Under the pieces are notes generated by a model that made no database searches, had not been told where the DNA came from, and saw only the letters and a list, made by a program, of their open reading frames with translations. The position numbers and the translations under genes were made by a program. A DNA stretch of 64,000 nucleotides. Origin: Neodontobutis hainanensis. Its lineage: Eukaryota > Chordata > Actinopteri > Gobiiformes > Odontobutidae. Positions 11,658 through 22,454 of the stretch are shown here, one piece after another (position 1 is the stretch's first letter; each line of letters opens with the position of its first letter). The DNA lies in the NCBI GenBank assembly GCA_024349245.1, contig JALDNG010000026.1, positions 1,777,501-1,841,500 on the forward strand. The letters run 5' to 3'.

Positions 11658-11686
11658 GTTACCATGACAGTGGTTGTCTTGACAAC
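11658..11686 (-). promoter_or_regulatory. Two RFX X-box-like motifs upstream of UBXN10
   Basis: GTTACCATGACAGT (11658-11671) and GTTGTCTTGACAAC (11673-11686) each match 11 of 14 positions of the RFX X-box consensus GTTRCCATGGYAAC. The second is a perfect 6-bp inverted repeat with a 2-bp spacer. They lie about 100-130 bp upstream of the predicted first UBXN10 exon end. RFX factors control ciliary genes, so the placement fits; binding is inferred. Confidence 0.6.
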
Positions 11687-11843
11687 GCCGTGAATGTGAA
11701 CACATAGGGCCCCCTAATGTCAAAAATAAGAAATTGCAGCCAAGTCTTACAGGTATTATGTTTGTATCCCTGTGAAATGCTCATATTCTCATTTGTATCA
11801 CAGACAAAACACAGATAAATGTTTCCTTTATAACAATTTGTAT

Positions 11844-11849
11844 TTTATT
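11844..11849 (-). terminator. Probable CPTP poly(A) signal
   Basis: On the minus strand AATAAA lies about 640 nt after the CPTP stop and is followed by a GT-rich stretch (TGTGTTTTGTCTGTG), the usual downstream element. The intervening 11850-12486 is AT-rich 3' UTR with no coding frame. Confidence 0.55.
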
Positions 11850-12486
11850 TAATTACATCCTTAATGTAACATCTGAAAACAATTACAGCAATTCGTCTAA
11901 ATAAATCCCAGTGTAGGCTACTGTACAATTAAATAGTGTATACTTTTTCTTGTTTATAATATAATAAAACATCAGCACTGCTGAACATTACCTGTGAAAA
12001 GATTATTAATAATACAGTGTAGACCAGTCTATTGAAAAGGAGATCTTGGCCCACAATTATTTGTTTAAAACAGGAAAATTATACTGTTACTAGGCTACTG
12101 TAGCCTACTTTATAAAATAATGGACATAAATCATATCAGACTAACTGCTATAGATCTGTGTACATTTATAAACTAGTCACAAACAACCTCAACATTTGCA
12201 AAACAATAGAACCATGGATTTAAATTGCATTTTGCTGTTCATGTTAGCTATACTGTCATTACACAGTAGTTTTATCTTGTATAAATAATAATCTGAAAAA
12301 GATTATTTAGGGATACAGTGTTAAAAGAACCAAATGCATGCCACATTATAATTTAGTGGTAAAAAACCTACTAAGGTATATCAGTGTTTAAGTAATATTA
12401 GCTATGTTGCCACTACATTTCATGTAATACACAATCCATAAACACAGCAGTAGAATCTAGCCTGACAACACCAGTATAAAAGTCCT

Positions 12487-13318
12487 CTAAGGTAAGTCAA
12501 GCATGTTATGTTGAGCATAAAGGTCCTCTGTAATCTGGTACACCTGTGAGATAAGAGGAATGGCTTCCCCTAATGTGGCCACAGCTTGCTCCGGAGGGCC
12601 AACATTCATAATTTCAAAGAAAGCTGGACGTCCAGGAAGAATGCAAAAAGCCATACCTGCAGCTTTACGGACCACCCAGGGGTGGTACTGGGCAAGAGAC
12701 ACATTGTAGGCCTCTGCACACATAACAGATGTCTTACTGTCATCGGTGCTGGTGCGTAAGCGGTCAAGAAAGAGCGCCAACCACCTCAGTGCACGGTGAA
12801 GCCTCAGCAGGGTCCGGCAGCCTGACTCCGGGTGGCTGCCTCTTTTGGTCACGTCGACAAGTTGGTTATCCAGTTCATATTTTACCATTGACTGGATTGT
12901 GACATAGTGAGACCCATTCTCATCTTTGAGGAGGTTGACCAGGATTTGGATTTTGTTGACTGCATCTTTAGAAATAAAGCCAAAAAGACTCCCCAGGCTG
13001 TTCAGAAACCTGTTAAAAAAAAAAAAAAAAAAATCCCAATCACATGAGTCAACACACCGGGTGTCCTGTAGGTCTGTCGTCTCAACACTGAAACCATAAC
13101 TTAAAGTAGATAGACATTAAAGGTAAAGACATTTTAGTTTAGTACAGTACCAATACTAGATAGATAACGCTGCGTACTACTTACTTAACTAAACCACGCC
13201 AACCAGCAACGTAATGTTCAAGGTAAACCTCTTTATTTTCAGACAGGCATAACCTGAAAGTGTCGAGCACCTCCTGTAAGCAGAATTTCTGGTCCTCTGA
13301 TGTCACAGAATCGGCCAT
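12487..13318 (-). CDS. cptp: Ceramide-1-phosphate transfer protein
   Basis: Two coding exons, 13318-13185 (ATG at 13318) and 13009-12487, join in phase 2 to give 218 residues; human CPTP has 214. The lipid headgroup residues known for human CPTP (D56, K60, R106, R110, H150) are all present at an offset of four: D60 and K64 in ISKDAVNKI, R110 and R114 in GCRTLLRLHRALRWL, H154 in AQYHPWVVRKAA. CPTP is a cytosolic GLTP-fold protein that moves ceramide-1-phosphate between Golgi, plasma and other membranes and so limits eicosanoid production. It is head-to-head with INTS11, as in human. The intron starts with the strong donor GTAAGT and ends after a long pyrimidine tract. Confidence 0.96.
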
Positions 13319-13905
13319 GGTTTTGTTATTTCAAGCTCTGCCGACAGAAACGAGTGACGAACAAATGAATGATGTATACAAGTCGTTACACATAAACTTG
13401 TGGTACATACAGCAACAACATAATATATTTAAACAAAGATTAAAGCAAAAGCGATAAAACGACTCCTCAGTCTTTGCTCATTCATTTCTTCTGCGCAGAC
13501 TCAAACCACAAAGTGCCGGAAACTAATATTTTTTGCTTTCACAGTAAAAGCACCACGACACATATCTGGAGCTATATGTAGACTGTAATCACACTAGTGT
13601 TTACAGTTGTTTTAATGTAATAGTAAAGAGAGTATTTCTGTAATGTAATTTTAACTATTTTAACTTAAAGGTAAAATTCAAGCGCTGTAGAGTTTTACTT
13701 TGAAACCTATCTACGGATGTTGTTCACTTAGATGAAGACACTATTCTTACGCTTCCCTAAAACACCGTTCAGGTCGTTCACATGTACATAAGTAAAACAA
13801 TAAGCATTTCTTTATGGTTTAGTTTTCTAGGATAAGAAACACGGATTCAATACTGTGAGGGATTGTCCCTCCAAACACTGCAACAGGCTGCCCTTCTGAG
13901 ACAAC
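13319..13905. promoter_or_regulatory. Bidirectional CPTP/INTS11 promoter region
   Basis: Only 587 bp separate the start codons of the divergent genes CPTP and INTS11, and the same head-to-head pair occurs in human. Candidate sites are an NRF1-like TGCGCA core at 13492-13497 and an ETS-type CCGGAA core at 13516-13521, both common in bidirectional housekeeping promoters. No TATA box is evident. Motif function is inferred. Confidence 0.65.
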
Positions 13906-16900
13906 ATGCCTGAAATAAATGTAACTCCACTGGGTAAGTATAGCGGGCAGCTAGCATAGTTCTGTCCACACTGCTCTGCGTTTTTATTAGATTTTTAGCA
14001 AGGATTTTTACCATGTTACACTGTTTATAGCATTTCTGTTTTTGTTGTTTAGGATGGTTCAGTGTTTAAACATTATGAGTCCTTCAGGGTTTATTGGTGA
14101 TGTAGTCAAAATAGTTTAGCCATATTTGTGTTCACTAATGACTTATACAAGATTTGCATCATTCCATTATTTTTTTCTTGGAGGTGCTGGACAGGATGTC
14201 GGGCGAAGCTGTATACTTGTCTCCATTGGAGGCAAAAACATAATGCTTGACTGTGGCATGCATATGGGATACAACGATGATGTAAGTGATGCAGCGCGTA
14301 AAAAGAATAATCAAATGCAGTGTTTTTGAAATAACGCAATAGTTTTATAGAAATGGAATTGCATTAAAGGTATATTCTGTTTATTTTCAGAGACGTTTCC
14401 CAGACTTCTCATATATAACCCAAAATGGGCGTCTGACAGAGTTCTTGGACTGTGTCATCATAAGGTGCATGTTCTTTTTTGGGATGTGTGTGTGTATTAT
14501 CTGTGGCAAATACATTGCCTGATTGTTCTTTTTCAGCCATTTTCATTTGGACCATTGTGGTGCTCTGCCCTACATGAGTGAGATGGTGGGCTACGATGGA
14601 CCCATCTACATGACCCATCCAACTAAAGCCATTTGTCCCATTTTGCTCGAAGACTTTCGTAAAATCACTGTGGATAAAAAGGGCGAAACAAATTTCTTCA
14701 CTTCACAGATGATAAAGGACTGCATGAAAAAAGTTATTCCATTGAATCTCCATCAAACTGTTCAGGTGCAAACGCTGATATCATTTTTGTGGCTTGATAT
14801 GCATCTGTTGATCATTTCATCATCTGCTCCAGCTGTGCATCTCTTTTGATGGCAGCTAAAGCTGTTTGTGCTTACGCTGGTGACAGGTGGATGATGAGCT
14901 TGAGATCAAGGCATACTATGCAGGCCATGTTCTGGGAGCTGCGATGGTGCTCATCAAAGTGGGATCAGAGTCTGTGGTCTATACTGTGAGTGTAAACACA
15001 TCTGGGATGCTTCAGAGTTGGTGCATTGCTTTCAGAATTATTTCAAACTGCTATTCCCTTTTCAGGGAGATTACAACATGACTCCTGACAGACATTTAGG
15101 GTAAGTGGCTTTGTTAATCATTTATTTTCTTGTCTGTAATCTTCTTGCCTCACTGCATTTTTTACTTGTGTAGAGCTGCGTGGATTGATAAGTGCCGCCC
15201 AGACCTTCTGATCTCAGAGTCCACATATGCCACCACCATCCGTGACTCAAAGAGATGTAGGGAGAGGGACTTTTTGAAGAAAGTTCATGAATCAATAGAA
15301 AGAGGGGGGAAGGTGAGCCTGACATTTGAAGCAACACTATGTAACCTTGAGTGGGTTAACATCCTGTATCTACTCAAGGTTTGACTGAGACAAAAAATAT
15401 TTGATTGATTTTCTAAGCTCCATTTATTGAGGTAAAAAGAAGTCACACACTGCTTTGTTAACTTTTGTATTAGGGTTTACATTGATTTGATCTTAAATGG
15501 GCAGAACTTTCCATTTTATTTCTTGTCTACATTTTGTATGCAGGTTCTTATTCCAGTTTTTGCCCTTGGAAGAGCACAGGAACTCTGCATCCTTTTGGAA
15601 ACATTTTGGTGAGCTTAAAAATGGTTGAACATAAAAAATAAGGGAAGTAATTGAGAATAATGTGCTAAGTATCCCAAAGTAGACACTATTTTGTATTTGC
15701 TCCATAGGGAAAGAATGAACCTAAAGGCCCCCATCTACTTCTCCACTGGTCTGACAGAGAAGGCTAACCACTACTACAAGCTTTTTATAACATGGACCAA
15801 CCAGAAAATTAGAAAAACCTTTGTACAAAGAAACATGTTTGAGTTTAAACACATTAAAGCTTTTGATCGGTCCTATGCTGATAATCCTGGGCCTATGGTA
15901 TGAGTATTTCAACCGTTTTTTAATTATTTCAAAAAAATAAATTGCTGTGAATTAAATTAATGAATGAATAAACCAAAATAACTTTTATTTTAATTTTTTT
16001 TTTAGGTTGTCTTTGCTACACCAGGTATGTTACACGCTGGTCAATCCCTGCAAATTTTCAAGAAATGGGCTGGCAATGAGAAAAATATGGCAAGTATTAC
16101 CTATTATCACCTTTAAAACAGTTTTTAATTCAAAGGAATAATGTCTAAACCAGATTTAAAGAGACTTAGCCATGCTTTAATCTCCAGCAGGTTAGATTAC
16201 TGTAACGACCTGCTCACTGGTCTCTCAGAATGAGGTTTAAGACAACTGCAGCTTTTTTTAGAACACTGGTGCTTGGGTTCTAACTAAAACCAGGAAGTAC
16301 AACCACATCAGTCCATCTTTAAAATCTCTGCACTGGCTTCCTGTTGCTCAGAAAATAGAGTTTAAAACAGCACTGCTGGTCTCCAAATCGATTAGCAACA
16401 GAAATATATTTATGAACCTTCTCGGACTCTGAGAACATCTGGGACAGGCCTTCTGCTCATGCCCAGAGTTTTAAGTGCATGCAGCTAAACTCTGGAACAG
16501 CCTCCCAGAGGAAGTGAAACAACCTCAACTTTATTAATGCTCAAGGGGAGATTAAAAACCTTCCTCTTTAGCTCCGCCTACATTTAGTAAAGACAACTAA
16601 GTGTTTTATATCTGCACTCTTTGTTTTTAATTTTTTTTTATTTTTATGTTTCTTATTATAAATCTTGTCCATGTATTTTAAATTTGACTTTTAATTCTGT
16701 AAAGCACTTGACCCAGTGTATAAATTGTGCTATATAGCTAAATTGTCTGGCCTATAACAAACACATAATAATAGGGCTGCACAATATATTGCAAATTTAT
16801 CATTATCGTAATATTATTGTTATTGCAATATATTCTAACGATCACCACATTTGCATCGCAAAGAATCACTTCTATAGCAATAATACCATACTATTCCATT

Positions 16901-19900
16901 TTATACACCGTTTCTGTCAAAATTATCCAAAATTGTCCCAAAAAACTTAAAATATAACTGTGCTGTGTCAAAAAGAAAAAGTCCTTGTTTAGACGTGGTC
17001 ATTCCTACATTTAGTCCTAGTTTAGACCTGTTTAATCCAGGTTTAGTCCTAGTATAATCTTTGATACTTATTTAGCTCCTGCTTTGATGAGTGGAACGTA
17101 CAAATAAAAGCATTCAAATATTGCAGGTAATATCGTTTTTGTACTAGTGTGCCACCTCTGGCGTTAGCGGTACTGCATCCAGTGTTGTGTATGTTCTCTG
17201 TGCGTACCCTTGTACAATCGTAAACAAATGACAATCAAAGAGAAATCTGCAGGTTTCGAGTGCGCTGGAGGCCTGTCTCTTCCCTGTGTTCACAGGATTC
17301 ATTTTCAACTTGGCCGCTAGAGTTGCTTAGTTTACTTATGGCAGCAATCCCGAAACCTTCTCATTTAATTGACTGTACATGCTTACAGAGGCAACCATGG
17401 CAAATTCAGGCTTGTTCTGCACATCAGGCTGCTGAAAATTAATTTGAACCATTAAAACCTCCATAATGCACCTTTTAAAATAGTTATCATATATCACGCA
17501 TTTTCCCAATATTGTGCAGCCCTTAATTTTATTTCACAATTTACGTAAAAATACTATGTGTAATATAAGTTATTCTCTTGTAGGTAATTATGCCTGGTTA
17601 CTGCGTGCAAGGAACAATTGGTCATAAAATTCTAAATGGGCAGCGGAAACTGGAGATGGAGGGGAGAGCAACGGTGAGCATTAACTTTAAAAAGTCTCAG
17701 TTAAATCCTCAGTTATACTTTAATTTAATGTAGCCAATTTCCTGGTAAATGTAATTTCATAATGTGCTTCTATTCGGAGAAAGAAACCCTAATTGATGTC
17801 TGGATAACCATTAGTTTCAACTAATGATAATAATTTATATTCAATTATGTTCAATTTGTATAGCTGGATGTCAAGCTGCAAGTGGAGTACATGTCATTTA
17901 GTGCCCATGCGGACGCAAAAGGCATAATGCAGCTCATTCGGATGGCGGAGCCTCGGAACATGCTGCTGGTGCACGGCGAGGCGGTCAAAATGGAGTTTCT
18001 CAAGGGCAAGATTGAACAGGAGTTTAGTAAGTGCACAATTCTGTTTACAATCTACCACGTAAGTGCCACCACATGCCTGCTTGCAGATGGAAAGGAAAAC
18101 ATTCAGCCTTATAGTGCTTGTGTTTTTGAAATGTAGGTATAAATTGTTACATGCCAGCCAACGGTGAGACAGCAACTGTGACAACAAATCCTAGTGTGCC
18201 TGTGGATATCTCTCTGAACCTGCTGAAGAGGGAGATGGCTCTTGGAGGTACTGTGTTCTGGTGATGTTTTTTTCTCTGTACAGGAAAAGCTATAACTCTA
18301 TAAGTAGTGCCACTGGCCCCAGATCATAGCAAAATATAATTTAATCAGTATTGTCCCACACCATTTGAATGTAACAACTTGTAAACTCATACTAAATCAT
18401 TCAAGTAGGGTTTGGACAAAGTCACAAAGCTGCCTAATTTTAGAAGACCTAAAACATTAATTTCAGAGTGTTACTTTGACATTTACTTCAGCCATATTTC
18501 ATATTTGTTTAGTTATTTCTTGTTCATTTCTATTTTAAGGACCCTTGCCTGACCTCAAAAAGCCCCGGACAATGCATGGAACCTTGATAATGAAAGAAAA
18601 TGTAAGTTACCATTTAATACTTATCTTCAGTAAATATTAATTCCCTATTATCTGTTATTATAGTGTACTTCTTAAAACCTGATACATGTGTACATGTGTA
18701 TATGAATAAAATAAGGGTTGTCTTGTTCTTTGCACAGAGTTTGAAGCTGGTGTCCTCGGAGCAGGCTCTAAAAGAGCTAGGTCTAAATGAACATCAGTTA
18801 CGCTTCACCTGCCGTGTGCAGCTCCAGGACCCCCACAGTGACTCTGACACACTCCACAGAATCTACACCCACCTCAAGAGGTGAGATGAGCTTCCCAGAT
18901 GAGACGTGGCACTAGACCTTCTGCATTCATTTAGTTTATTCAGTTAATGAATACAAATATTTACCATGCTTTTTTCTTACTGTATATATGCACATATTTT
19001 GGATTAGTTTTACAATCTTTGTTATATTTATATATTGTTCCAGTTTGTTTGATATGATGAAAGATACATTACACCTTGTTTTTTTGTTTTATTTATTTTT
19101 GTGTTTTAGTGTGTTAAAAGGTTACACCATCCAGCATCTTCCTGATGGAACAGTTATGGTGGAGTCCATTGTCATTAAAGTGTCCTCCTCTGCTGAAGAC
19201 ACTAACACGAAGGTTCTGCTGCTCTCCTGGAGTTACCAGGTAATTTGTTCAACAAAGAAATGCAGCGATGGAAGACCTTTTTATACAGTACGGGTGGACC
19301 ACCAAGCAAGGTTTTTACCCCAAGGCACGTGGTTTGACGGTTGAACCACGTTATTAACTTGTGTGCAGTTTAAGGACAAGCCCACACAAACTCTGAGCAG
19401 CCAATAGAACCAATGACAATATGAGAAGAACATAGACAGTGTGGGTGTACAATGTTGAGTACGGGTTTTGAAAAGTGAAACCGTAGTCGCTGCGCAATGG
19501 AAGCATGTACTTTCGGTGGTTGTATAAATTCCGTGTGGCAAAGGAAGTGTAACAAACAATATGTCTTCTAAATGTAAATTTGTTTCAGAAAAATGATAAT
19601 TGGTTGGGTTTAAGCCCCAATGTGGTTTCAGATTTTTGAGTGAGCTATTGTGTAGAATATAATAGTAATAATCTTAAATATTGAGAAAGCTATTTACAAA
19701 GGTTATACTAAAGGACCTAGATTTTAAATGTTTTAATTAATTAATTTGAGTGATTAGCAGAAAATATATTTTATTCAGTATTTGATATATTCTGTCAAAT
19801 CTTTTTGACTGCATTTAACATGTTTTGATTTGTCTCTGTTAGGATGAAGACCTGGGCAGCTTCCTTTCAAGTTTGCTAAAAAAAGGACTTCCATCCGGAG

Positions 19901-19908
19901 TGTGCTAA
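13906..19908 (+). CDS. ints11: Integrator complex subunit 11 (RNA endonuclease)
   Basis: Seventeen coding exons: 13906-13933, 14184-14281, 14391-14464, 14537-14765, 14887-14985, 15066-15100, 15174-15312, 15544-15608, 15708-15897, 16006-16089, 17584-17673, 17864-18026, 18137-18247, 18540-18601, 18738-18880, 19110-19239 and 19843-19908. They give 601 residues; human has 600. The metallo-beta-lactamase zinc motif HFHLDH is at 68-73, as in human, followed by [16 protein letters not shown] and the beta-CASP motif [14 protein letters not shown]11 is the catalytic subunit of Integrator, which cleaves snRNA precursors and attenuates paused RNA polymerase II transcripts; it pairs with INTS9. Intron 10 (16090-17583) has a GC donor, ATG|GCAAGT, and contains mobile-element relics. 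The reading frame is intact. Confidence 0.98.
16150..16740 (+). mobile_element. L2/CR1-clade LINE relic (3' end of the reverse-transcriptase ORF)
   Basis: Intron 10 of INTS11 contains a degenerate frame reading [23 protein letters not shown] followed by KIEFKTAL, the C-terminal signature of L2/CR1-clade retrotransposons in fish. Further along, degenerate sequence corresponds to the usual LWNSLP and FK..LKTFLF tail. Frameshifts and stops show that it is dead. Boundaries are approximate. Confidence 0.75.
16773..17524. mobile_element. Non-autonomous DNA transposon, hAT-like, AGGGCTGCACAATAT ends
   Basis: The left end AGGGCTGCACAATATATTG (from 16773) is mirrored by AATATTGTGCAGCCCT (17508-17523), so the 750-bp element has terminal inverted repeats of about 16 bp. 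It carries a short GTTTAGTCCTAG array internally and no transposase frame. Similar GGGCTGCAC-type ends are common in fish genomes. I do not see a clear 8-bp target duplication, so the hAT assignment is tentative. Confidence 0.65.
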
Positions 19909-20196
19909 AAAAAAAAAATACTTGTGCATTTCTCATAAAAAGCAAAAATTCTTATAAATCTTTTTTAAAATAAAAAAAAAAGGAACTATGTTTTTTTATT
20001 GTAGTGACTGTTTTTTTAGGAACAGGCTTGGCGCGTCCTACATAGACTATGTAGATAAGCAAAAAGAAATGGTATTGGGCAAAAGTGATAGAGTTATTTG
20101 TTTTTTTTAATGTACAAAACCAACTTTAAAAAACATTTTTCCACAAAATATACTTACACTTGACCTAAAATATATTTACTGTCAGACAATAAAATC
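19909..20196. other. Convergent 3' UTRs of INTS11 and the GPCR
   Basis: Only 288 bp separate the two stop codons. A plus-strand AATAAA for INTS11 is at 19969-19974, about 60 nt after its stop. A minus-strand AATAAA for the GPCR is at 20000-19995. The two 3' ends therefore meet or slightly overlap. Confidence 0.6.
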
Positions 20197-21147
20197 TTAG
20201 ATGATGTTTATGACATAGACCCCCCTGTGCCTCCCGATCCTTCTACTGAAATGCATCTTCCATTTGCAGTGGCCAGTGTTGATGTAGTAAAGCACAGGGT
20301 CCAGACATGTGTTTAAAATGAACAGGGCCATGGTGACCCGTCTGGCAATGTGGATGGCATTGATGGCGGAACAGCTCTTAATGACCTTCATGTGTCCGAG
20401 GAAATGCAACAGGTACACCAGGTGGTTTGGGAGAAAGCACAGCACTGTTATGGCCAGGATGACATAGATCACCCTCACTGCTTTTTGAGCCGTTTTTGTT
20501 TTTATTCTTGAAATGCGTCTAGCCGCCACCGGATAACACACCAAGATGATCACAGAGGGCAGCAGGGACCCAATTATCAAGCAGAATAGACTATAGGCCC
20601 TCAAGCGCTTCTTCCATTCTGTCTGAGCGAAGTTCTCAAAGCAGCTGTACCTTCCAGATTCCTGGTGATTTGTTTGCAGCGGGCCCATGATAACAAACAC
20701 CACTATGGCTACTCCGACCACACACCAGAGCGCCACACTCACAACCACGGAATAGCAGAAGCTCCGTAGCCGAGTATAGACATGTGGGTGTACAGTGGCT
20801 ATGTAGCGATCCACACAGATGCAGGACATGAAGTAGAGGCTCATGTAGATGTTGCCATGGAAGAGGATCCCTGTGACATGGCACGAAATGTCCCCAAACA
20901 CCCAGTTGTTACTGTTGAGGTGGTAGTGGATGCGGAATGGCAGGGTGCAGAGGATGAGTATGTCTGCCACCGCCAAATTACTAATGTACACACTGAAGGC
21001 TGTGCGAGGAGTTAACTTGAAGGCGAAGTAAAAGAGTGCAGCCAGATTCCCCGGCAGGCCAATGACCAGTGCTATGACAGAAACGGCAGGGAATAGGTAG
21101 TACTGATAGTCATGGGACTGAAGACTGCAGTTGGCAGTCACATTCAT
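20197..21147 (-). CDS. LPA/P2Y-like class A G-protein-coupled receptor
   Basis: An intronless coding region gives 316 residues with seven hydrophobic segments. N-glycosylation sites are N2 and N6. Class A marks are N34 of TM1, D62 of TM2, C89, DRY at 113-115, W141, the extracellular-loop C169, CFLP at 237-240 and DPVLY at 283-287, the DPxxY form of the P2Y/LPA group. The loop sequence CFENFAQTEW closely resembles CFENF...W of LPAR6 and CFESF...W of LPAR5, so a lysolipid receptor is likely; exact orthology is open. The C-tail is short. The start is the ATG at 21147; an upstream in-frame TTG is not needed. A probable 5' UTR intron runs 21515-21229 with a noncoding first exon ending at 21516. 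Confidence 0.88.
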   Translation of the reverse strand: MNVTANCSLQSHDYQYYLFPAVSVIALVIGLPGNLAALFYFAFKLTPRTAFSVYISNLAVADILILCTLPFRIHYHLNSNNWVFGDISCHVTGILFHGNIYMSLYFMSCICVDRYIATVHPHVYTRLRSFCYSVVVSVALWCVVGVAIVVFVIMGPLQTNHQESGRYSCFENFAQTEWKKRLRAYSLFCLIIGSLLPSVIILVCYPVAARRISRIKTKTAQKAVRVIYVILAITVLCFLPNHLVYLLHFLGHMKVIKSCSAINAIHIARRVTMALFILNTCLDPVLYYINTGHCKWKMHFSRRIGRHRGVYVINII

Positions 21148-21228
21148 TATTGCAACCAAAAAAAAAAAAGTAAGCGTGTTGGTTTTTCAGAAAACCTGGT
21201 GTATGGCGGGAAGTCTCCACCTCAACAC

Positions 21229-21515
21229 CTGTAGCAACAAAACATGACTTCAGAATATTACTCAAATACATAAAAATGTAATTTGGTTGCTCAAACTGAC
21301 TGTTTAAGTTGACACTATTCCAAAAATCTACTTGCAAAGGAATACATTTTTACTTAAATTTTTTACTTCAGATTTTTCAAATGTGAAATTGAAAGAGTTC
21401 TCCCTACTTCATATCAAAGCAAAAACTTCAAATGATCTTAGTTGATTCAACCTGAAATAATAGCCTCTATTTAGAAATCATAACAAAAGATGTAATAATC
21501 TTTTTACAAACTTAC
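21229..21515 (-). other. Predicted 5' UTR intron of the GPCR gene
   Basis: On the minus strand a strong donor AAG|GTAAGT at 21515 pairs with an acceptor TTGCTACAG ending at 21229. This leaves 81 nt of leader before the ATG and no upstream ATG in it. One noncoding exon plus one coding exon is common in this receptor group. The first exon start is not determined. Confidence 0.55.
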
Positions 21516-21694
21516 CTTCTCACTCTGTTGTATGAAGTACCATTGATAAATACTACCAACTGTGTCAAAAACCTTCACCTTCTTTGTCTTCAAGAGTGTT
21601 AACACAACAGACAACAGGATTTGTACTGTGCTTGTACAGATACTGCAACTATTGTAGCCATGTGGCTTGCTGTATAATTTCCTGTTTGGGTGCA

Positions 21695-21984
21695 GGTATA
21701 GTTGAAAAACCACAGAATACATTACGTAGGAGTCTTATCTTTGAAATAGAGAGAGACAAAATAAAGTAAATGCCAGGTCAAGTCAGGTTGCTTTCATTAT
21801 GCATGTGTATACATATGTAACTGTATATATAATATATTATATATATATAAGCGTGGGTGCACTATTTGGCAAACAATCAGTCACCATTTGTCTTTTTAAA
21901 TGTGTTATAAACGTCATTCTTGAGTTATTACCCATTTACAACGATTTATAAAATCAGAGAAATGCTTCTTTAAAGTTTATTTAC

Positions 21985-22072
<88 letters not shown>

Positions 22073-22088
22073 GTTTTTCAACTATACC
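21695..22088. repeat. Perfect 20-bp inverted repeat enclosing a TA-rich palindrome
   Basis: GGTATAGTTGAAAAACCACA (21695-21714) recurs exactly as its reverse complement at 22069-22088. The right copy abuts a long TA array that is itself flanked by ACCACATAT and ATATGTGGT. The 394-bp unit lies between the divergent GPCR and PHRF1-like genes. It may be a MITE-like element or the product of palindrome-driven rearrangement; no coding frame lies inside. Confidence 0.8.
21987..22069. repeat. (TA)n microsatellite, about 41 units
   Basis: An almost pure TA dinucleotide array of about 83 bp. Together with its ACCACA/TGTGGT flanks it is self-complementary and could extrude a cruciform. Confidence 0.95.
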
Positions 22089-22454
22089 TTTCAACTATAA
22101 AAGCACATCATTAGAAAACCAGGGCTTTTATTCTGGAGAATCCAGGACGGAAGTGTATTTCCCTCTGGTGGAAGTTATGCTTGCCATTCGAAAAACTTTA
22201 CTTGTGTTTTTTTGTGCCATGCCTACTCGCCAGTTGTGCCGTGTGTGTTGGGACCATAGATTGTAAGGTTGGGACACAGTTGAAATGTTGTCGCAGATGT
22301 AACTACATTTCTGACACAAGCCTTTATCTGAAGAGCTCAGTTAGCTGAAGGTGTTGTAGCTGCCTCATAGGTTTTTATAAAAGAGACTGACTGACGATGT
22401 TTAGCAAATAATTATAGTCAACAAATCTGTGTTGATTAACGACGTTAACCAACT

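Noticed and set aside
13260..13457. Open frame antisense to CPTP exon 1
   Set aside because: It is the shadow of CPTP coding sequence and its promoter, with no ATG at the head.
20197..21147. Assigning the GPCR firmly to LPAR5 or LPAR6
   Set aside because: The CFENF...W loop fits both groups, and no phylogeny could be run, so only the subgroup is named.
21148..21159. Longer GPCR start at an in-frame TTG
   Set aside because: The ATG at 21147 is the first AUG and gives a normal glycosylated N-terminus.
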